From Bugula neritina (Eukaryota; Bryozoa; Gymnolaemata; Cheilostomatida; Bugulidae): a stretch of DNA of 64,000 bases. Below, in pieces: positions 14,930-27,725 of this stretch; the stretch's first letter is position 1; every line of letters begins with the position of its first letter. Position numbers and translations under genes: made by a program. Below the pieces are notes generated by a model, which saw nothing but the letters and a program-made list of their open reading frames with translations, did no database searches and was not told the DNA's origin. The DNA lies in NCBI GenBank assembly GCA_964035545.1, contig OZ037765.1, positions 26,052,504 to 26,116,503 on the forward strand, given 5' to 3'.

Positions 14930-15330
14930 TTGATACTCACATCCCTAATATAGTTTTTCTCACCTTTCTCCACCATGTGTGGTAAAATTGTAGCATGTGC
15001 TTTTATTCTTTTTGATTTATGTCCTCCTGTTGTTGTCCGAGGTCGGCACTTCGGCTTTCCAAAATGCCGATAGTCGGCATCTCGGGCTGCCGAAGTACCG
15101 AGATGCCGAAATTCGGCGTTTCGGATTTCCGATCTCGGCAACAAAGGAAATCCTTACCTTTTGCTTGTATATAAAGGCCAGCGAGTTCCAGTGTAGGCAG
15201 TCTACTACTGGAGCTCGCTGTCAGAGGACCTGATTTATACCGAATGAATAAAGATTGTTATCAACTATACTACCTTCCACATCTCGTTCTCTCTTACAAA
15301 GAGCATGTTCAGGCACTAGTTACATTCAAC
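14930..15330 (+). mobile_element. Probable solo LTR or LTR fragment
   Basis: A CpG-rich segment in AT-rich surroundings. In order: a palindromic block (15040-15140) built from repeats of TCGGCAxxTCGGC and its complement; a TATA box TATATAAAG (15168-15176); a 14-bp stem (CAGCGAGTTCCAGT 15179-15192 pairing with 15207-15220) over the expected transcription start; and AATAAA (15247-15252). Promoter, hairpin leader and poly(A) signal within about 85 bases is the plan of a retrotransposon U3-R-U5 segment. No internal retrotransposon coding region is beside it, so it would be a solo LTR. Exact ends and a target duplication were not found. Confidence 0.55.
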
Positions 15331-15779
15331 CCACAAAAATATCACACATGTGCTGATTGGGTGGCGGTGTCCTGATGTAGTTGTTGGGCATAATTATTAA
15401 AATAAAACGGTAATTTGAACATTGACATACTCACCTAGTAAAATTTTTACTTTGTAAAACTTAGAATGCTCTGGTAACACTTAGCAGTACAAAATTGATG
15501 AGTGCTTCTTGTCTTGTTCTTGTTTGAGTTTACTATATGCTAGATTAAATCTATTCTATCGTGTAGCTAAATCAAGTTTTGAGTTTCTGTTGTAATTATA
15601 TAATTTCAGCACATAGGTAAGCTGATTTTGTGTTGATATCCTCAAATGTAAAATGTTTCCATGGAAAAACTATTGTGAAAAGTTTCTGGGGATGCAGAGA
15701 TAGAAGTTCGTTCTTTTCTCTTAGTAGATCAGGCGTTGATTAATCAATTTTAATTTAGTATTTCATCATAAGCAGATGA

Positions 15780-16095
15780 AAGCGTTTCATGGCATTCTTT
15801 ATTCAAGAGCATTTTTGTAAAAATAATTGCCCCCCACTGGGAATCTAACTGCAAGTTTTCCAACTTGCAAGCCATCGTGCTACCCATTACGTTGTTTTGA
15901 CACTGGGGAATCACAACACCACATTCTATCATGTTTTCCAGAAATGGTTCTCTACCACTCTGTCTGTTCACCAGCCCCTCAACTTTCTAGGAGTAGTCCC
16001 ACAATGCTGAAAGCCAAATAACTTGTAAAATTTGCTGCCCCCAACCTCAGACCTTTACCTTGCAAGTCAGCGTGGTACCCTATGGTACACTATGA
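15780..16095 (-). mobile_element. Second tRNA-like SINE family, two heads
   Basis: On the minus strand two related segments occur: at about 15890-15790 GGGTAGCACGATGGCTTGCA with a box-B-like AGATTCCCAGT before GGGGGGCAA, and at about 16090-16030 GGGTACCACGCTGACTTGCA with a GGGGGCAGC end. Both have a box-A-like start and the GGGGGCA end. They are too degenerate to be tRNA genes. They read as a dimer or as two insertions of one family, distinct from the GTGGTCTAGGG family. Confidence 0.5.
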
Positions 16096-16502
16096 AAAAA
16101 TCTAAACACAACATTAGCAAGGCTAGTCAATCAGATAAATCTAGTTGTGGCTACCTTCTGTGCTGGGAATTTCTGTCACTGTCACAACTATAGCTCTACT
16201 AACTGAACACTGGAAATTGGGGTCACTCAGATTTCATTAGTGTTAGACCAGTGAAATGTCACACACTGTAATTAATTTATATAGTAGCAGTTAGATTAGT
16301 CTAACGCTAGTAATAACTGTGGCAAATACTGTCGTTTTAATTCACTTGTCTTCAGTCATGACTCCACAGGGAAAGAGTTTGGCTTATATTTAAAAGTTTT
16401 ACTTCAGTAGATGTGACACGCTGTACTATGCAGGATTTAAATGCTTTGAAATAACAAAATATTGCTGTGTTGAATAGTTTCTATCATTTTTTTTAAATAT
16501 TC

Positions 16503-16529
16503 AGGTGAATTGGGAAAAGTTGTGAAGCA
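16503..16529 (+). promoter_or_regulatory. 3' splice site and short leader before IQCB1 ATG
   Basis: A pyrimidine-rich tract and ATTCAG end at 16504, then 25 bases to the start codon. This is either the end of a 5'-UTR intron or a trans-splice acceptor. Confidence 0.55.
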
Positions 16530-19500
16530 ATGGAAAATTCAGAAGATCTAGAACAAAATCTTTTACGTCTAGCTGCTGAAATTGCTGAAGCAAATGATAT
16601 ACAAGTGCCTATTAGACTCTTGGAAGTGAGAGGTAGGTTGTGGTAAGAATACCATTTTACAGGCGAATGTGAAGTAGTAATTTATGTCTCATTGCGTTAC
16701 AATATCTATAAACGACATCTAGATTCTAGAAGATATATAATCATTGATATGATTAACAAGTATACTGAGCATGCCTACAAGTAAAGAATGACTACTGATT
16801 TATTTTGCAGATGCTTTTAATAACCTTCCACCTGGTCCCAAGCAAACACAGTTTAAGAAAGCTATCTGGGAGTATGAACTCATTCAAGTGCTTGTTCTTG
16901 TTTTAAGGCAAAACTTTGAACTTATAAATGGGCAATGGAAAACAGCAGCAGAACTGGCCACATTTGCCGGGTAATTACTACGCAGTGTGTTTGGACTTGC
17001 AGTTTTATGGTTTACATTATGTGGTTTTTAGTTTTTCAGTGCAATTAGTTTTTGAGCAACCTTACAGACGTTGTGTTTTAAAGTCACTCTGTTTTGTTTC
17101 CAAAATTGCTAATGCTGATGTTATCACCGTCGTAGCTACCAGACCTTGCCCCTTGGTAAAATAAAATATTATTATCATATTCATCTTCCAAAACATTTGT
17201 TTGTAGTAACATTTTTATTGGACTTGATCCACCGGAGTCACAAGAGTATTATGGAATTATCTTACCAAATGCAAGTGAGAATATTCTTATGCTGAGCCGA
17301 AAACTACAAGTTGCATACATTGAGCAGGTAACATGACAAAATGTAAACTCTTCTGAACATTTCTTGCTACATTTACTTATGTTCATTTAGAAGAAATAAC
17401 CTTTATGATATAATAGTATGCACTGACTTCATTAACTTGTTTCAAATGTCATATCATTTCAATATATATTGCACTAAAATAAGGTTTATCATGGTCATGA
17501 ACAAATAAACTATTCATTGCAAAAAATCATTACTAATTACCAAGTAGATTATAAATTATTTGGCTAAGTAAGCTGGCCATTGAAATTAAATTATGCAGTA
17601 GCAAAATTAGCTCAATAAATTAAAATTAATATTGATGACTTGATATTGCTACAATTTTAATACAGCTTAGATAGTTGAGCTCTGGTCTAATAAATATTGT
17701 TAGTAATACTTTACTGTATAATGCAGTTTTAGTTTTTGTTGCTTTAAGTTTTTTTTATAAATATAATTTGCTTTACCTGAAAAGGGTGTATGAACACCTG
17801 AGCATTTGAAGCAGGTGATGATTTTTGATAGCATACACTGTTTAATGGGTTATTTATTGATTCGTAATAAAATTATTGTAATACTACATATTGCTTAGTT
17901 TAAAAAACTAGAATTTGAAAATCTGAAAGATTCAATTGCTATGATAAAAACTTTCAGTCAACTTGAATCTAGAATTGCTGCTATGTCCATGTCATTTGCA
18001 TGGGTCAGGAGCAGATTAAATAACTTTTTATGGACAGACAACTTCCCATATTTATATATATTGGTATACAAAAACTTCAGCGTCTACCTTTTGTCATCTG
18101 ATGAGTGTTGGATATTATAGAGATAACAAAGTTATCTTTATGAATCTTAAAAAGTCCTTGGTTTGTGTTGCAGTGCCTATATTGCCATAGAGCCTTGTCA
18201 TTAATATTTTTCCTTCTGCTATGTTTGTTCCTTTCACTTTTGACTAAATATAACAAACAAGAAAAAGTAGTAGATTGGTCATATTTTTATAGCCATGTCT
18301 ATTTTTATGATCATAATCAACTGAAGTCATAATGTTTTTGTTAATTCTAAAATAACTTATACATCTTTTGAAGAGTTATTAAAGGCATACATTGCAAGCA
18401 GACTTTGTTTTTCTTGGCTGTGTTACCAACAGTAGGTTTTTAAAAATGATTTCTTACAAATGTCAATCATTTTCAAATTTAAAAAAGTGATATAATCTGT
18501 TTAATTTATAATAGTAGTAAGAAGTACTTTTTGTGTAAATTTATAGTTTCATTATTACGGACTAATAATTAGTAAGTTCAATTGTTGATATGCATTAGAT
18601 TGACTTGACTATATACTTCCATTGCTTATGTTTCTTCTACGAATAACATTGACTTTTGTTTCTACATTTCTGAAAATCTTCATTTGAGAATGGAAACCAA
18701 TTGCCTAGTTCAAATATCTTAATTTTCGTACTTTTACCACTTCATTCTCTCTCTAAAGATAATTTTTTTTGTTATTTTAGAAAGATGAAACATTGAAAAC
18801 TGAGACTTTAGATCATTTTCGAACTACATTGGAAGCGTTGAACACTCTGTTTAGCGGACACGTGTTTCTGACAAATACCGGTATAATTATGTGTATATAC
18901 ATGTGTGTTATAAGTAAATAACTAAAAGCTATAATTATATTACAATATCATATTAACAAATGATCTGCACTTGAATGGTCTATATTGTAACATAGTGATT
19001 TCAACTTTTCACAGCTCTCAGGTCTCAGTGGCTGTTACAAATGTTGATTGCTGACGATGCCGATACCGCTCTTTCTGTTCTGAATCTCATACAATATGCT
19101 ATTCGTGTCAACAAGTAAGTGGTCTGTGTGCTCACTCTCACCAGTAGTAGCTCGGGAGGGGGCGAGTGCACTCTTACCAGTAGTAAGCTAGGAGTGAGTA
19201 CTCTGAGGCTAATCAGTCACTCTTAGATATACTGTAATAATGTAATAATTTTTACAGGTGAGTCATTTGTGCTAATCAAAGCGTTTTGCAATACAAAATA
19301 TATGAGAAACTTGTATCTTTCTTTCTCAATTCTAAAGTATCAAACTTGCCAACACATTTATCTGTCATAATCTATAAAAGCAGGAAATTAACTATGGCAT
19401 TTGAATTGAGATAGCAATCATATACTTACGTAAGCACTATTTGTGACTAGAAAAACTTCAATACCTACTATGCATTATAGTTACAATGTGGCATTTTAAT

Positions 19501-22500
19501 GAACTCACCAATGCTTTAGATAGTATATAATGACTTGAACATAAAAGAAAAGTAACCTACTTTTTATTATTGCAAACAGTTAGGTCAAACACTTATTGTT
19601 TCTCAAAGTGCAACTTAAAAAAAGAAAGTTCAAAAAGTTCACCGTTGAATCAAAAATAAATTTACCTGTTTTTGCAAGTCAATTTACAAAACTGTGATGA
19701 AACCTTTTGTTATATGTTTTGATTAGCTCTGTTTGTTTAGTAGTCATTTGGAAACTGTTGTTATAACTTTTCTAGTGATGTCATTTCTAATCTTGATGAG
19801 AAAGTTCTGCATGCTCTCCTCGATGAAATGGTTTTCAAACTTGTCTCAGGGGTTGACAAATATGTCGCCAGGTGAGTAGTAAGAATGTTGCTTCTTCTTA
19901 AATGAGCTACTATTAACTGTATTCTACTACATTGCTAGTTCTGAAATTAATTATTATAATTCTCAAAAAACTATTTATTTTTATTTATTTATTTTTCTTT
20001 TGACTTTATTAAATCGAGGATTTGTTTTTTTTAGTTCTGCCATATCAACATTGATATTAACCTGTCAAGTGCGACCTTACTTCATACAAATAATATGCTC
20101 TAGATATAGAGGTCTTAGACCATTGATGAGTCGTTGGTCAGGACAGGTTGGTGAAACTTACAACATTATATATCTTATTGGTTAAACTCACTCTCTAATA
20201 AGCAGACTACTCTTATTATAATGAATAACCATGTAATACCAGTTTATCTTTGTTTGGTGCGTGTCAAATGCTATGCATACTTATTCTCAAGAAGTTGTCT
20301 ATATATGGTGTATATCTGAAATTGAAAACCATTTCAGGGGTTTGGCAGGGATCTGAAAGAGTTTGTTGGGTTGCTGGATGCTGGAAATGCTCGACGAGTG
20401 GAGACAGAAAGATTTCACAGAGCAGCTACTCTTATCCAAGCAGTCTTTAAAAGTTGGAGAACAAGAAAAACTTTACAAAGAGCCAATGATGGCATAACCA
20501 AGTTACAGCGATCATTTAGGTATAACTTATGCAGAAATTTATTTGTTGAATTATATTATAGAGATTTATTAGAAGTATTATGAATTTAAAATAGGTTTTG
20601 AATGGTTATTAGAGTCAATATATTAAAAATACGTTAACTAATATTTTGGTACCAGCTGTTAGCGTAAGGCCACACGACGCGTTTTACACACGCGTGACGT
20701 GCAAGAAAGCCCGTTTAGCCCAAAAATGGGACGTCGTGTGCGAGATTTTCATGCGTCTAACATGCTGAGCAAGAAGTGTGGGAAGCTCATGCGTGTTTGT
20801 TTTAATTGGCTTATTATCATTTATCGAGCACACTTTTTTATTTTAATTCAAATGTTAGCTTTTAGCGAACTGAATTTAAACAGTTTTATATAGTTTACTT
20901 TTCCGCTTTTATAATATCTAAAGTCACTTTGCCAATGACATAGTTTCAAAAACAAACGTCTGTAGGCGAGCAGTAAAGTTTAACGCTAACATCATTAGCT
21001 AATAAATTTCCTCACTCCTAACATACGCATTGTGTGTGGTATGTCTAAACGGGTTTTCTCGCACATCACTCGCGTGTCAAACGCTTCGTGTGACTCTACG
21101 CTTACTGTTTTGAATTGTGCTAAGAACATGTTAAATTGTGTTTAACAATTTATTGACCCCATTTGATGTACTTTTTCTTTGCAAAATGCCAATATATATA
21201 TATTTAAATCCAATACATAATAACCTTCGAAGTTTTAATTGGTTCAATAACTTTTTACTTTTAGAATTAAACGAACAGTTCAGAAGAAAGTTCAAGATGA
21301 GCAAAGAATGCAGATAGAACTTCAACATCAACTGGTAGTTGCTAGAAAAAAAGCAATGAGGGCAACTAGAGAGAAAACCATGCAGATTCTTGGCATGCTG
21401 CCAGCGTCAGCTGTTCCTAAACACATGGAGAATATTAGACAGAGCTCTGCTCTTACCATACAGTCGGCATGGAGGGGGTTTTTGGTCCGCAAAGAGTTTG
21501 AAGAATGTAAATCTGAGAAAGTGAAAAATCGGTCAGCGATAATTCTACAAAGAGCTGTATGTAATGTTGTCTATTACATATTCTCAGTAAAAAGTCAATT
21601 TAAATAGAGGGCAAAAATATATCGTATTTCTTAATATTTTGAGTGTTTTATGGCCCACATGTTCAACGTAGCCATTGATGACATGATTTTATTAAAGAGA
21701 ATAAATAATTTAGTACTCAGAAAAATAGGCACAATTATACTCAAATTTGGATTTCCAATTATTATCAATAATAATTTTAAAAAAATTATGACTATATTAG
21801 GCTCTATCTATGTAGCTTGAGCTTCAATAATTTACAAACAGTTTACGATTATTGTGAAATGTATGCTCTTGTTATATATTAGTAGTTTTGTAGGTTTAAA
21901 AATGTACATCATATAATAGTTTAGATGATTTGTTTAGGCATAAGCTTAATATTTAGCACACAGTACATCATTGTTAATTGTTTGATGGTTCTTGATTTAA
22001 ATATTTGTCAACTAAAACATGTAGCCCTTAGTGCTCGCATTTTTTTTTCAAAACCCAAAATTTGTGAGTTTAAATTAATAAATTCTACATATTTCATCAG
22101 GTTCGAAAATTTTTGGCTCGACGAGCTAAAGTTCGAAACGACCCACCAATATGGCAAAAAGTTGAGGGTTTAACTGATGAGCGTCGTGTGTACTTGCAAA
22201 AAGTTATCCTGAATAGGAGAGAAGCTAACCCAGTAAGTTGTTTACTATTACATTACCCTTTATACATTTCCTTTAACAAATTTCCACTGAGTGCCAAGAG
22301 TTACTGCAATCACTGGAGCAATGATTTATAGCCGAAGGAGAGAAGCAGAGAGGGGCAGGAAGAGCTACACAGTCGCTGTCAGGATATGTTGAAAAGACAT
22401 GTGCTCACCAATAGAGTGGATAGGAGCAGACAACTTCACCGAGAGGCTCTCTTAGCTCAATTAGAAACTGACTCCAGCTTGTTGCTCAGTAAGTAGTTTT

Positions 22501-23895
22501 CAATCATTTACAATTTGGGAAATTTTTTATTAAAAACTGATTTCGGCTGCATTGACGTTTTTAAAAATCATTTCCTTGTTATATGCATTTTAACTTGATG
22601 TTAATTTCATTTAATTATACTAATTTTTACATAAGAAGTCCTGCTCAGTGGAACACAGTTTAAACTATTATTCATTTCAGAATATTTTATCAGGTAATTT
22701 ATAATAATGACAAATTTGTTAGCTATCTGCATAAGTTATATGAACACTAAAGAATTAATATACACAACTTAGTTCTTAGCTACTTGCAGAGAGCTGTTAG
22801 CACAGTATGAATCTAGTTGTTAGTCAGACTTTTAGCTAATTTCAATGTAATATACAGGGATCAAAAATCTTTTTATTGTGAAAATCAATAATATCATCAT
22901 ATAGCAACTTTGATAAACTGCACACTTGCAAGTTATTCCTTACAGCGGTGTAGTTTTTTTTAAGCATTACCTAGCAGGTATGAATTTTTACTTTGGTTAT
23001 TTCCCTTCGCTATTTTCTGTCTGCTGCAATAAATTATTGAATTTTCATTTAGTCAATTCTAGTGCTATTGTTTTGCATGTTAGCATTGAACTATTTTTGG
23101 CTCAGCTGCATGCGTAGGAGTAGATATTTTTTGCATCTCTTTTATTACGATCAGAACAATACCTGGATGGTGTTCGTAGCTCTAGAAATTTGCACAAAGG
23201 AGATGTTCTAATAAATACTATTATTATATTCTGGGAGGACAGTCGGAGAGTTAAATATATCAAATAATTATGCCATATAATAACTATTTATAGTCTAATG
23301 CTTTACATATCATATTTTATTTTGAAAACAAGTGCATGTTCTGTATCTGAATGCATCAATGACTTAGTTTTGCAATACTCTAAAGTCTGGTGACATTTTC
23401 ACTGCAGTCTTAGCTGTGCATTTATCTAGTCAATTGTATTAAGATAGACATCGAGGGATTTCTATTTTCAACATCATGCTGTGTTCCTGTGTCAGCATCA
23501 ACTAGTGCTGCTGCACTTTTTATTATTTAGTAAGATTTGGCTACTAAAGTCGTACAAACTTATCAAAATACAGTCAATACCAAACGCTATGATACATCGA
23601 AGATCATTTTAGGCTAATAATCAAGTTGGAGGTGAGATTTACTGTGGCCCATATTTTTCCTGTAGGCTTTCAAACAGATTTACATTTAAGAACTTGGTTT
23701 TTCTATTTAGATGCTCCAAAGCTGAGTGAACTGAAACTGGAGCAAGTTGACAGTTTCGTATGTAGATCTGTGCCAGTAGCGACTAAAGCTAGGGAAAACC
23801 ATAACAATGAGTTAAGACTGCTGAAGCAGCCTTGGTGGAGGAAGCTCAGTGATGAGTACCAGGACTCTGTGTATGAAGACACTCAGATTTTATAA
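16530..23895 (+). CDS. IQCB1: IQ motif-containing B1 / nephrocystin-5
   Basis: Twelve coding exons: 16530-16632, 16811-16970, 17207-17327, 18781-18880, 19015-19114, 19776-19871, 20035-20146, 20338-20519, 21265-21556, 22101-22232, 22332-22488, 23711-23895. Phases agree and the sum is 579 codons plus stop; human IQCB1 is 598 aa. The N-terminal helical region aligns along its length (LPNASENILMLSRKLQ, RYRGLRPLMSRWSGQ). IQ motifs lie near residues 292-312 (AATLIQAVFKSWRTRK), 387-406 (ALTIQSAWRGFLVRKEF) and 413-430 (IILQRAVRKFLARRAK). The C-terminus keeps LTDERRVYLQK and LLKQPWWRKLSDE, the side that binds CEP290 in vertebrates. The protein acts at the ciliary transition zone and binds calmodulin through the IQ motifs. 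A splice acceptor at 16503-16504 leaves a 25-base leader before the ATG. Intron 8 carries a MITE-like element. Confidence 0.95.
20661..21102. mobile_element. MITE-like non-autonomous DNA transposon
   Basis: Imperfect terminal inverted repeats of about 58 bp: 20661-20718 begins AGCGTAAGGCCACACGACGC and 21045-21102 is its degenerate reverse complement, sharing AGCGTA, CACACGA, GCGTTT, ACACGCG and CCCGTTTAG. The 440-bp element is CpG-rich relative to its surroundings and has no transposase. CTGTT flanks both sides (20656-20660; 21105-21109) but is offset by two bases on the right, so the duplication is uncertain. It sits inside IQCB1 intron 8. Confidence 0.75.
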
Positions 23896-25022
23896 ACATC
23901 TCTTGGCACGTTATGTCATAAGTCTTTTAGCGAAATTCCATGATTATAATTAGATTTTTTATCTTCAATACTTTCAGGAGCGTTGAACTGGTGGTGACAT
24001 GTAAATTATATGCATTAGCTTCATCGCTTTCTTTGGAGGAAAAAATCAATTGATTTTGTAAGCATTTTATATTTAGCTTAACTTTAATAACAAGTAGAAC
24101 TCTTCAAGTGGCTAGTTATTTACACATAATTACTGTGTAATACAGGATAGGGGTTATTAACATTAACAATTAATTATTCAATTACCCATTCTCAAGGATA
24201 GAGTATAGAGTAGTGTTTGATTGGCTCCTGTGTTTACTATTTTGTTATTGACAATAATTGGTGTAAGAAGTATGAAGCATTGTTAATTTTTTATGCGGGT
24301 TTTGCTTGCATGCTTATATTCTTGGTGCTATTAAAATAATAATTAGTTCAAGTCATTCATGCACTCAAATGGAATCATTTGTTGCAAGTTGTTTCAGTTT
24401 GAATTATTCATCATTTTATTACAGTTTTCTATAAAATGTTTTCTACAAATAGAACAAAATATCAACACATTTAGGCTAATATTAGCACAAGTAAGTTGTG
24501 ACAAGTGTTGCATTATTCTTAGCGCTCTATGTGTAAAATCGTTCTATGTTTGGCCGAGAGAGTTTTTAGTGCAGAAATTGGATTGAATGCAACTTCTATA
24601 AATTCTTAACAGGCTACTTTTGTAAATTTCAAATGAGCTACTTTTTTGCTTTATGGTATGTTGCTAACACCCTCCGGTTTAAGTTTAAAAAAGTTTTTCT
24701 TTTCACTCAAGTCAAATGTTTAAAAACTTTTGTTTCGAAAAAGCTATTATGTAAGAGTATAGATACGTGTGTGAATTGGTCATTGAAACTCACAAGAATA
24801 TTATGTTTAGCTTTGGTGTGTTTATTAATATGAACTACAATGAACAAAATGTAGAGATGCTGATTTTTGCATTACAAATGTTAGTGTTTTTTCACAAAAT
24901 ATAAAGTAATAATATAATGTACCAGGCTGCTATATTACCTAGATTTAGTCATCATTAACAAGGGTGCTGAAAAATAACTTATTGTCAGCAAACTTTCAAA
25001 AACCAACTTTAAATGTGAAAAT
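23896..25022. other. Convergent intergenic region IQCB1 / membrane protein 2
   Basis: AT-rich, with 3' UTR-like sequence from both sides. A reverse AATAAA at 24821-24826 could serve the minus-strand gene. Short open frames here look like chance. Nothing else seen. Confidence 0.5.
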
Positions 25023-25594
25023 TTAATGAATGTTTATAGTGATTTGAGGTGCACTGATTTCGCTGATTTCATTATTAGCATCAGTCATAGCATATGGTGC
25101 TAGAGGTTCAATCTCTGATCCTGTGTCTTCATCTTGGAAATACTTTGTGGTGAACTCCTTCTTTGCTGACAAGTTTTCGTTTTGGCATATTTGGCTACTG
25201 TTAGTGGAAACAATGTTGTTGTTGGTCAAATTAGTCGGTTCTTCTCTATCTCCTTCTTCTAGTATGTTAAATGTAGCTTGAACAGGTTGACATTCTATAG
25301 CACTTTTGTCTGAGGTTTTCAACTTCCGTGAAGAAGTTTTTACATGTGGATTGGTTTTTTCATATAAATTAGACTCCATTAATAGCAGTTCTTGTATGTT
25401 GCTATGTGATGGCATTGTAATACTAACAGGTCTTTTGGTATTCTGCATTCCTTTCTCACATTGTTTAGTGCAAAAGGAAATGAGTCGGCATGTATATCGG
25501 CAAATGCAAAAGATGGTAAATAACCCTACCAAACCAATTCCAGTCACAGGGAGTACAATGACCCAAACATTGACAGAATCACTAGCAACTGCAT
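25023..25594 (-). CDS. Type I membrane protein, last exon (transmembrane and cytoplasmic tail)
   Basis: A minus-strand exon of 572 bases opening after an acceptor (TTTTGCAG, 25602-25595) in phase 1 and running to a stop at 25023. It encodes a short juxtamembrane part (AVASDSVNV), a hydrophobic helix (WVIVLPVTGIGLVGLFTIF), a cysteine- and basic-rich stop-transfer (CICRYTCRLISFCTK) and about 150 residues of polar tail. The tail contains SNIQELLLMESNLYEK, a NILEEGDREEP segment, an acidic DEDTGSEIEPLAPY stretch and the terminus APQITINIH. I do not recognise the family. Upstream exons must lie to the right, between 25.6 and about 28.8 kb or beyond, but I could not join any with confidence. Confidence 0.6.
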
Positions 25595-27099
25595 CTGCAA
25601 AATACGAAAAAATATTTGAAATGATTTAATAACCAATTCTATGTAAGTAATTCTTCATTTTTCTTTACAGGGTAAAACTACTAATCAACTTTCCATTTTG
25701 CATATCAAGTCAAACTTGGCTGCTTTCAAATTCACCACCAGCAGAGTAGGGCTACAAAAGCACCTGTATCTCAAGCAACTCAATAATACACTTTATTAAA
25801 TTTGTGGAAGAGTTTCCATAAAACATTTTACACCCTTCAATATATCATTAAATATAATTGTTTTAGCAACAAGGATGTAATCATACTTACACTTTGGTAA
25901 GAAAAGTATAGCTATCATAAAGTGAAGATTAGCCCGCACTGAAACTTTTTGCCCAAACATATTAGATCAAAGAATACAGCTCGTCAAATGCTGCTAATTG
26001 CATTAAGCTACTCCATGTACTCACTGCAACAGCAAATGGTAAAGTGAATTATTGCATATTATGCTGCTTGCATCAGTGATTGCAATTGTGATTGTCAAAG
26101 GATATAGAATATCATAAACGTAATCAATTTTCCAACACTATTTAATATCTATATTCTACAGAGGTGTTGTATGTAGTTATTCTTGTATTGATTATTAAAG
26201 GGTGTCTTTACACAGTGTCACAATATAATATAAAAGTAGACAATAAAAACATATTCAATATCATCTACAAATAAGACAGGCTGAGAGTGGTTTGTTGATG
26301 ACAACAAGGTTAATACACACTAATCATACATAAACCATCTCATAATGGTTATGGTATTAAAGCTGTAGATTAAATAAACAAAGTACAAATATGATTTCGA
26401 ACTATAAAATTAAAGACCACTATTGAAAAAGTAGACTGTCTTTGCTATAGTTAAAAAGTAGCACTTCAGGTGACCTAAGAAAAACTAGTATAAATAATTT
26501 AGGTAATATAGGCGAAAGTTTTGAAAGCAGATAAGTTTACTTTTAGATATAAATAAAGAATAACACTAAAGCCTCAAGAATATGTAATTACAAATTATTG
26601 AAAAACTTATAAAATTACAAAAAGGAACTTAGACTCTCCTTCTCAGCTGTAGATATTCAGGGATAACGGTGACTCATTTAGCATAGATGGCACACAGGTT
26701 GGTGTCTAGAACTATTCCTACAACATACAGCAACATGCTATAACAAGTAGGCTATATTATTGCAGCAATTAACCGTTTTGTTTATAACATGCAAGAAACC
26801 ATTACAAGCTATTATTATGGATAAACCTTTAAATTTTTTCTGCAGATTGTTTGAGAAGAAAGACAAATCTTATGATCATAGGTATTAACACCTTGCGCCA
26901 TTTTAAGCATTTAGAAATTTTGAATGCCATACAGTGTAAACACAAAAATGAAACAACTCCAATATTATTGATAAAATTCCATTCTATTAGAGCTATATGT
27001 CACAAAATCTTACATAATTGACTTGAATTATGCATCATACTTACAGTAATTCAAGAATATGCAAATACAGGTATTTTAGAAACGAGTAAATAAATAAAA

Positions 27100-27232
27100 T
27101 TATATTTTTTTACATTTAGATGCTGCTTCAGCATTTTAATACTTGCAAGAGCTCCAATTGCTGCTATGTAAAACCAAAGATCAGTTTTGAAATATTGAGT
27201 TATTTCTTGCTCCAATGTTGAAAGGATAACTC
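27100..27232 (-). other. Possible coding exon, unplaced
   Basis: After an acceptor-like TTGTCATCAG the minus strand reads VILSTLEQEITQYF followed by a hydrophobic LWFYIAAIGALASIK, with a weak donor after MLKQHLN. It looks like a tail-anchor or membrane exon, but its exit phase does not match the next candidate acceptor. It may belong to the membrane protein ending at 25023 or to another gene. Confidence 0.25.
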
Positions 27233-27561
27233 CTGATGACAACTTTGTAGACTATAGATATCTCCTAATATTTGAAAGAGCTAAGTGTTAAGGTAACAAT
27301 CTAACAATGTCTATACAAGGTAATTAAATAATCTTAAACAACAGATAAAAATGCTGCCACACTTTCAATTTGTTAATTATTAAGAGCAGTGCATATACAA
27401 AATACTATTATTCATTATAGAGTTGTCATACCTATGGCCATGTCTATAAATCAGTATTGGTGTCTATTTAAAACTGGTGTTGGGTACAGTTTTACTTCAT
27501 CTCCATTCTGAGAAATAAAGAAAAATATAAATCTGCTGAAAAACAATTTGTTCAAACATCA

Positions 27562-27725
27562 TCTATGCAATCTACAGACACCAGGTATACTGTACAGTTG
27601 GTCTTCAGCAGTGGTTTTGTAACCACACCTGTTGATGATGCATTTCTTCTATAGCTGCTTTTGTGACTAGTTGTTTGGTTGGAGCTTTTCCGCCAATTGA
27701 TTTGCAGGCTGTTTGAGTCATAATT
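27562..27725 (-). pseudogene. Histone H3 pseudogene (5' part)
   Basis: The minus strand reads QTACKSIGGKAPTKQLVTKAA, matching the H3 N-terminal tail with changes such as R to C, T to I and A to V, several of them C-to-T transitions. A frameshift follows; the neighbouring frame continues ASSTGVVTKP, matching the APSTGGVKKP part of H3, and then a decayed YRPGTV-like stretch with stops. The gene body after this point is missing. It is a broken fragment of about 50 codons, and no intact histone gene is in the window. Confidence 0.85.

Larger units (their letters stand above)
12287..16504. other. 4.2-kb intergenic stretch rich in repeats
   Basis: No convincing gene. It holds the probable promoter side of CRCP, the first degenerate repeat island (13580-14870), a CpG-rich element with TATA box, hairpin and poly(A) signal (about 14930-15330, probable LTR), and two tRNA-like SINE heads (15790-15890, 16030-16090). 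A somewhat less AT-rich block at about 14150-14360 could be a promoter, but nothing specific marks it. Confidence 0.6.
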
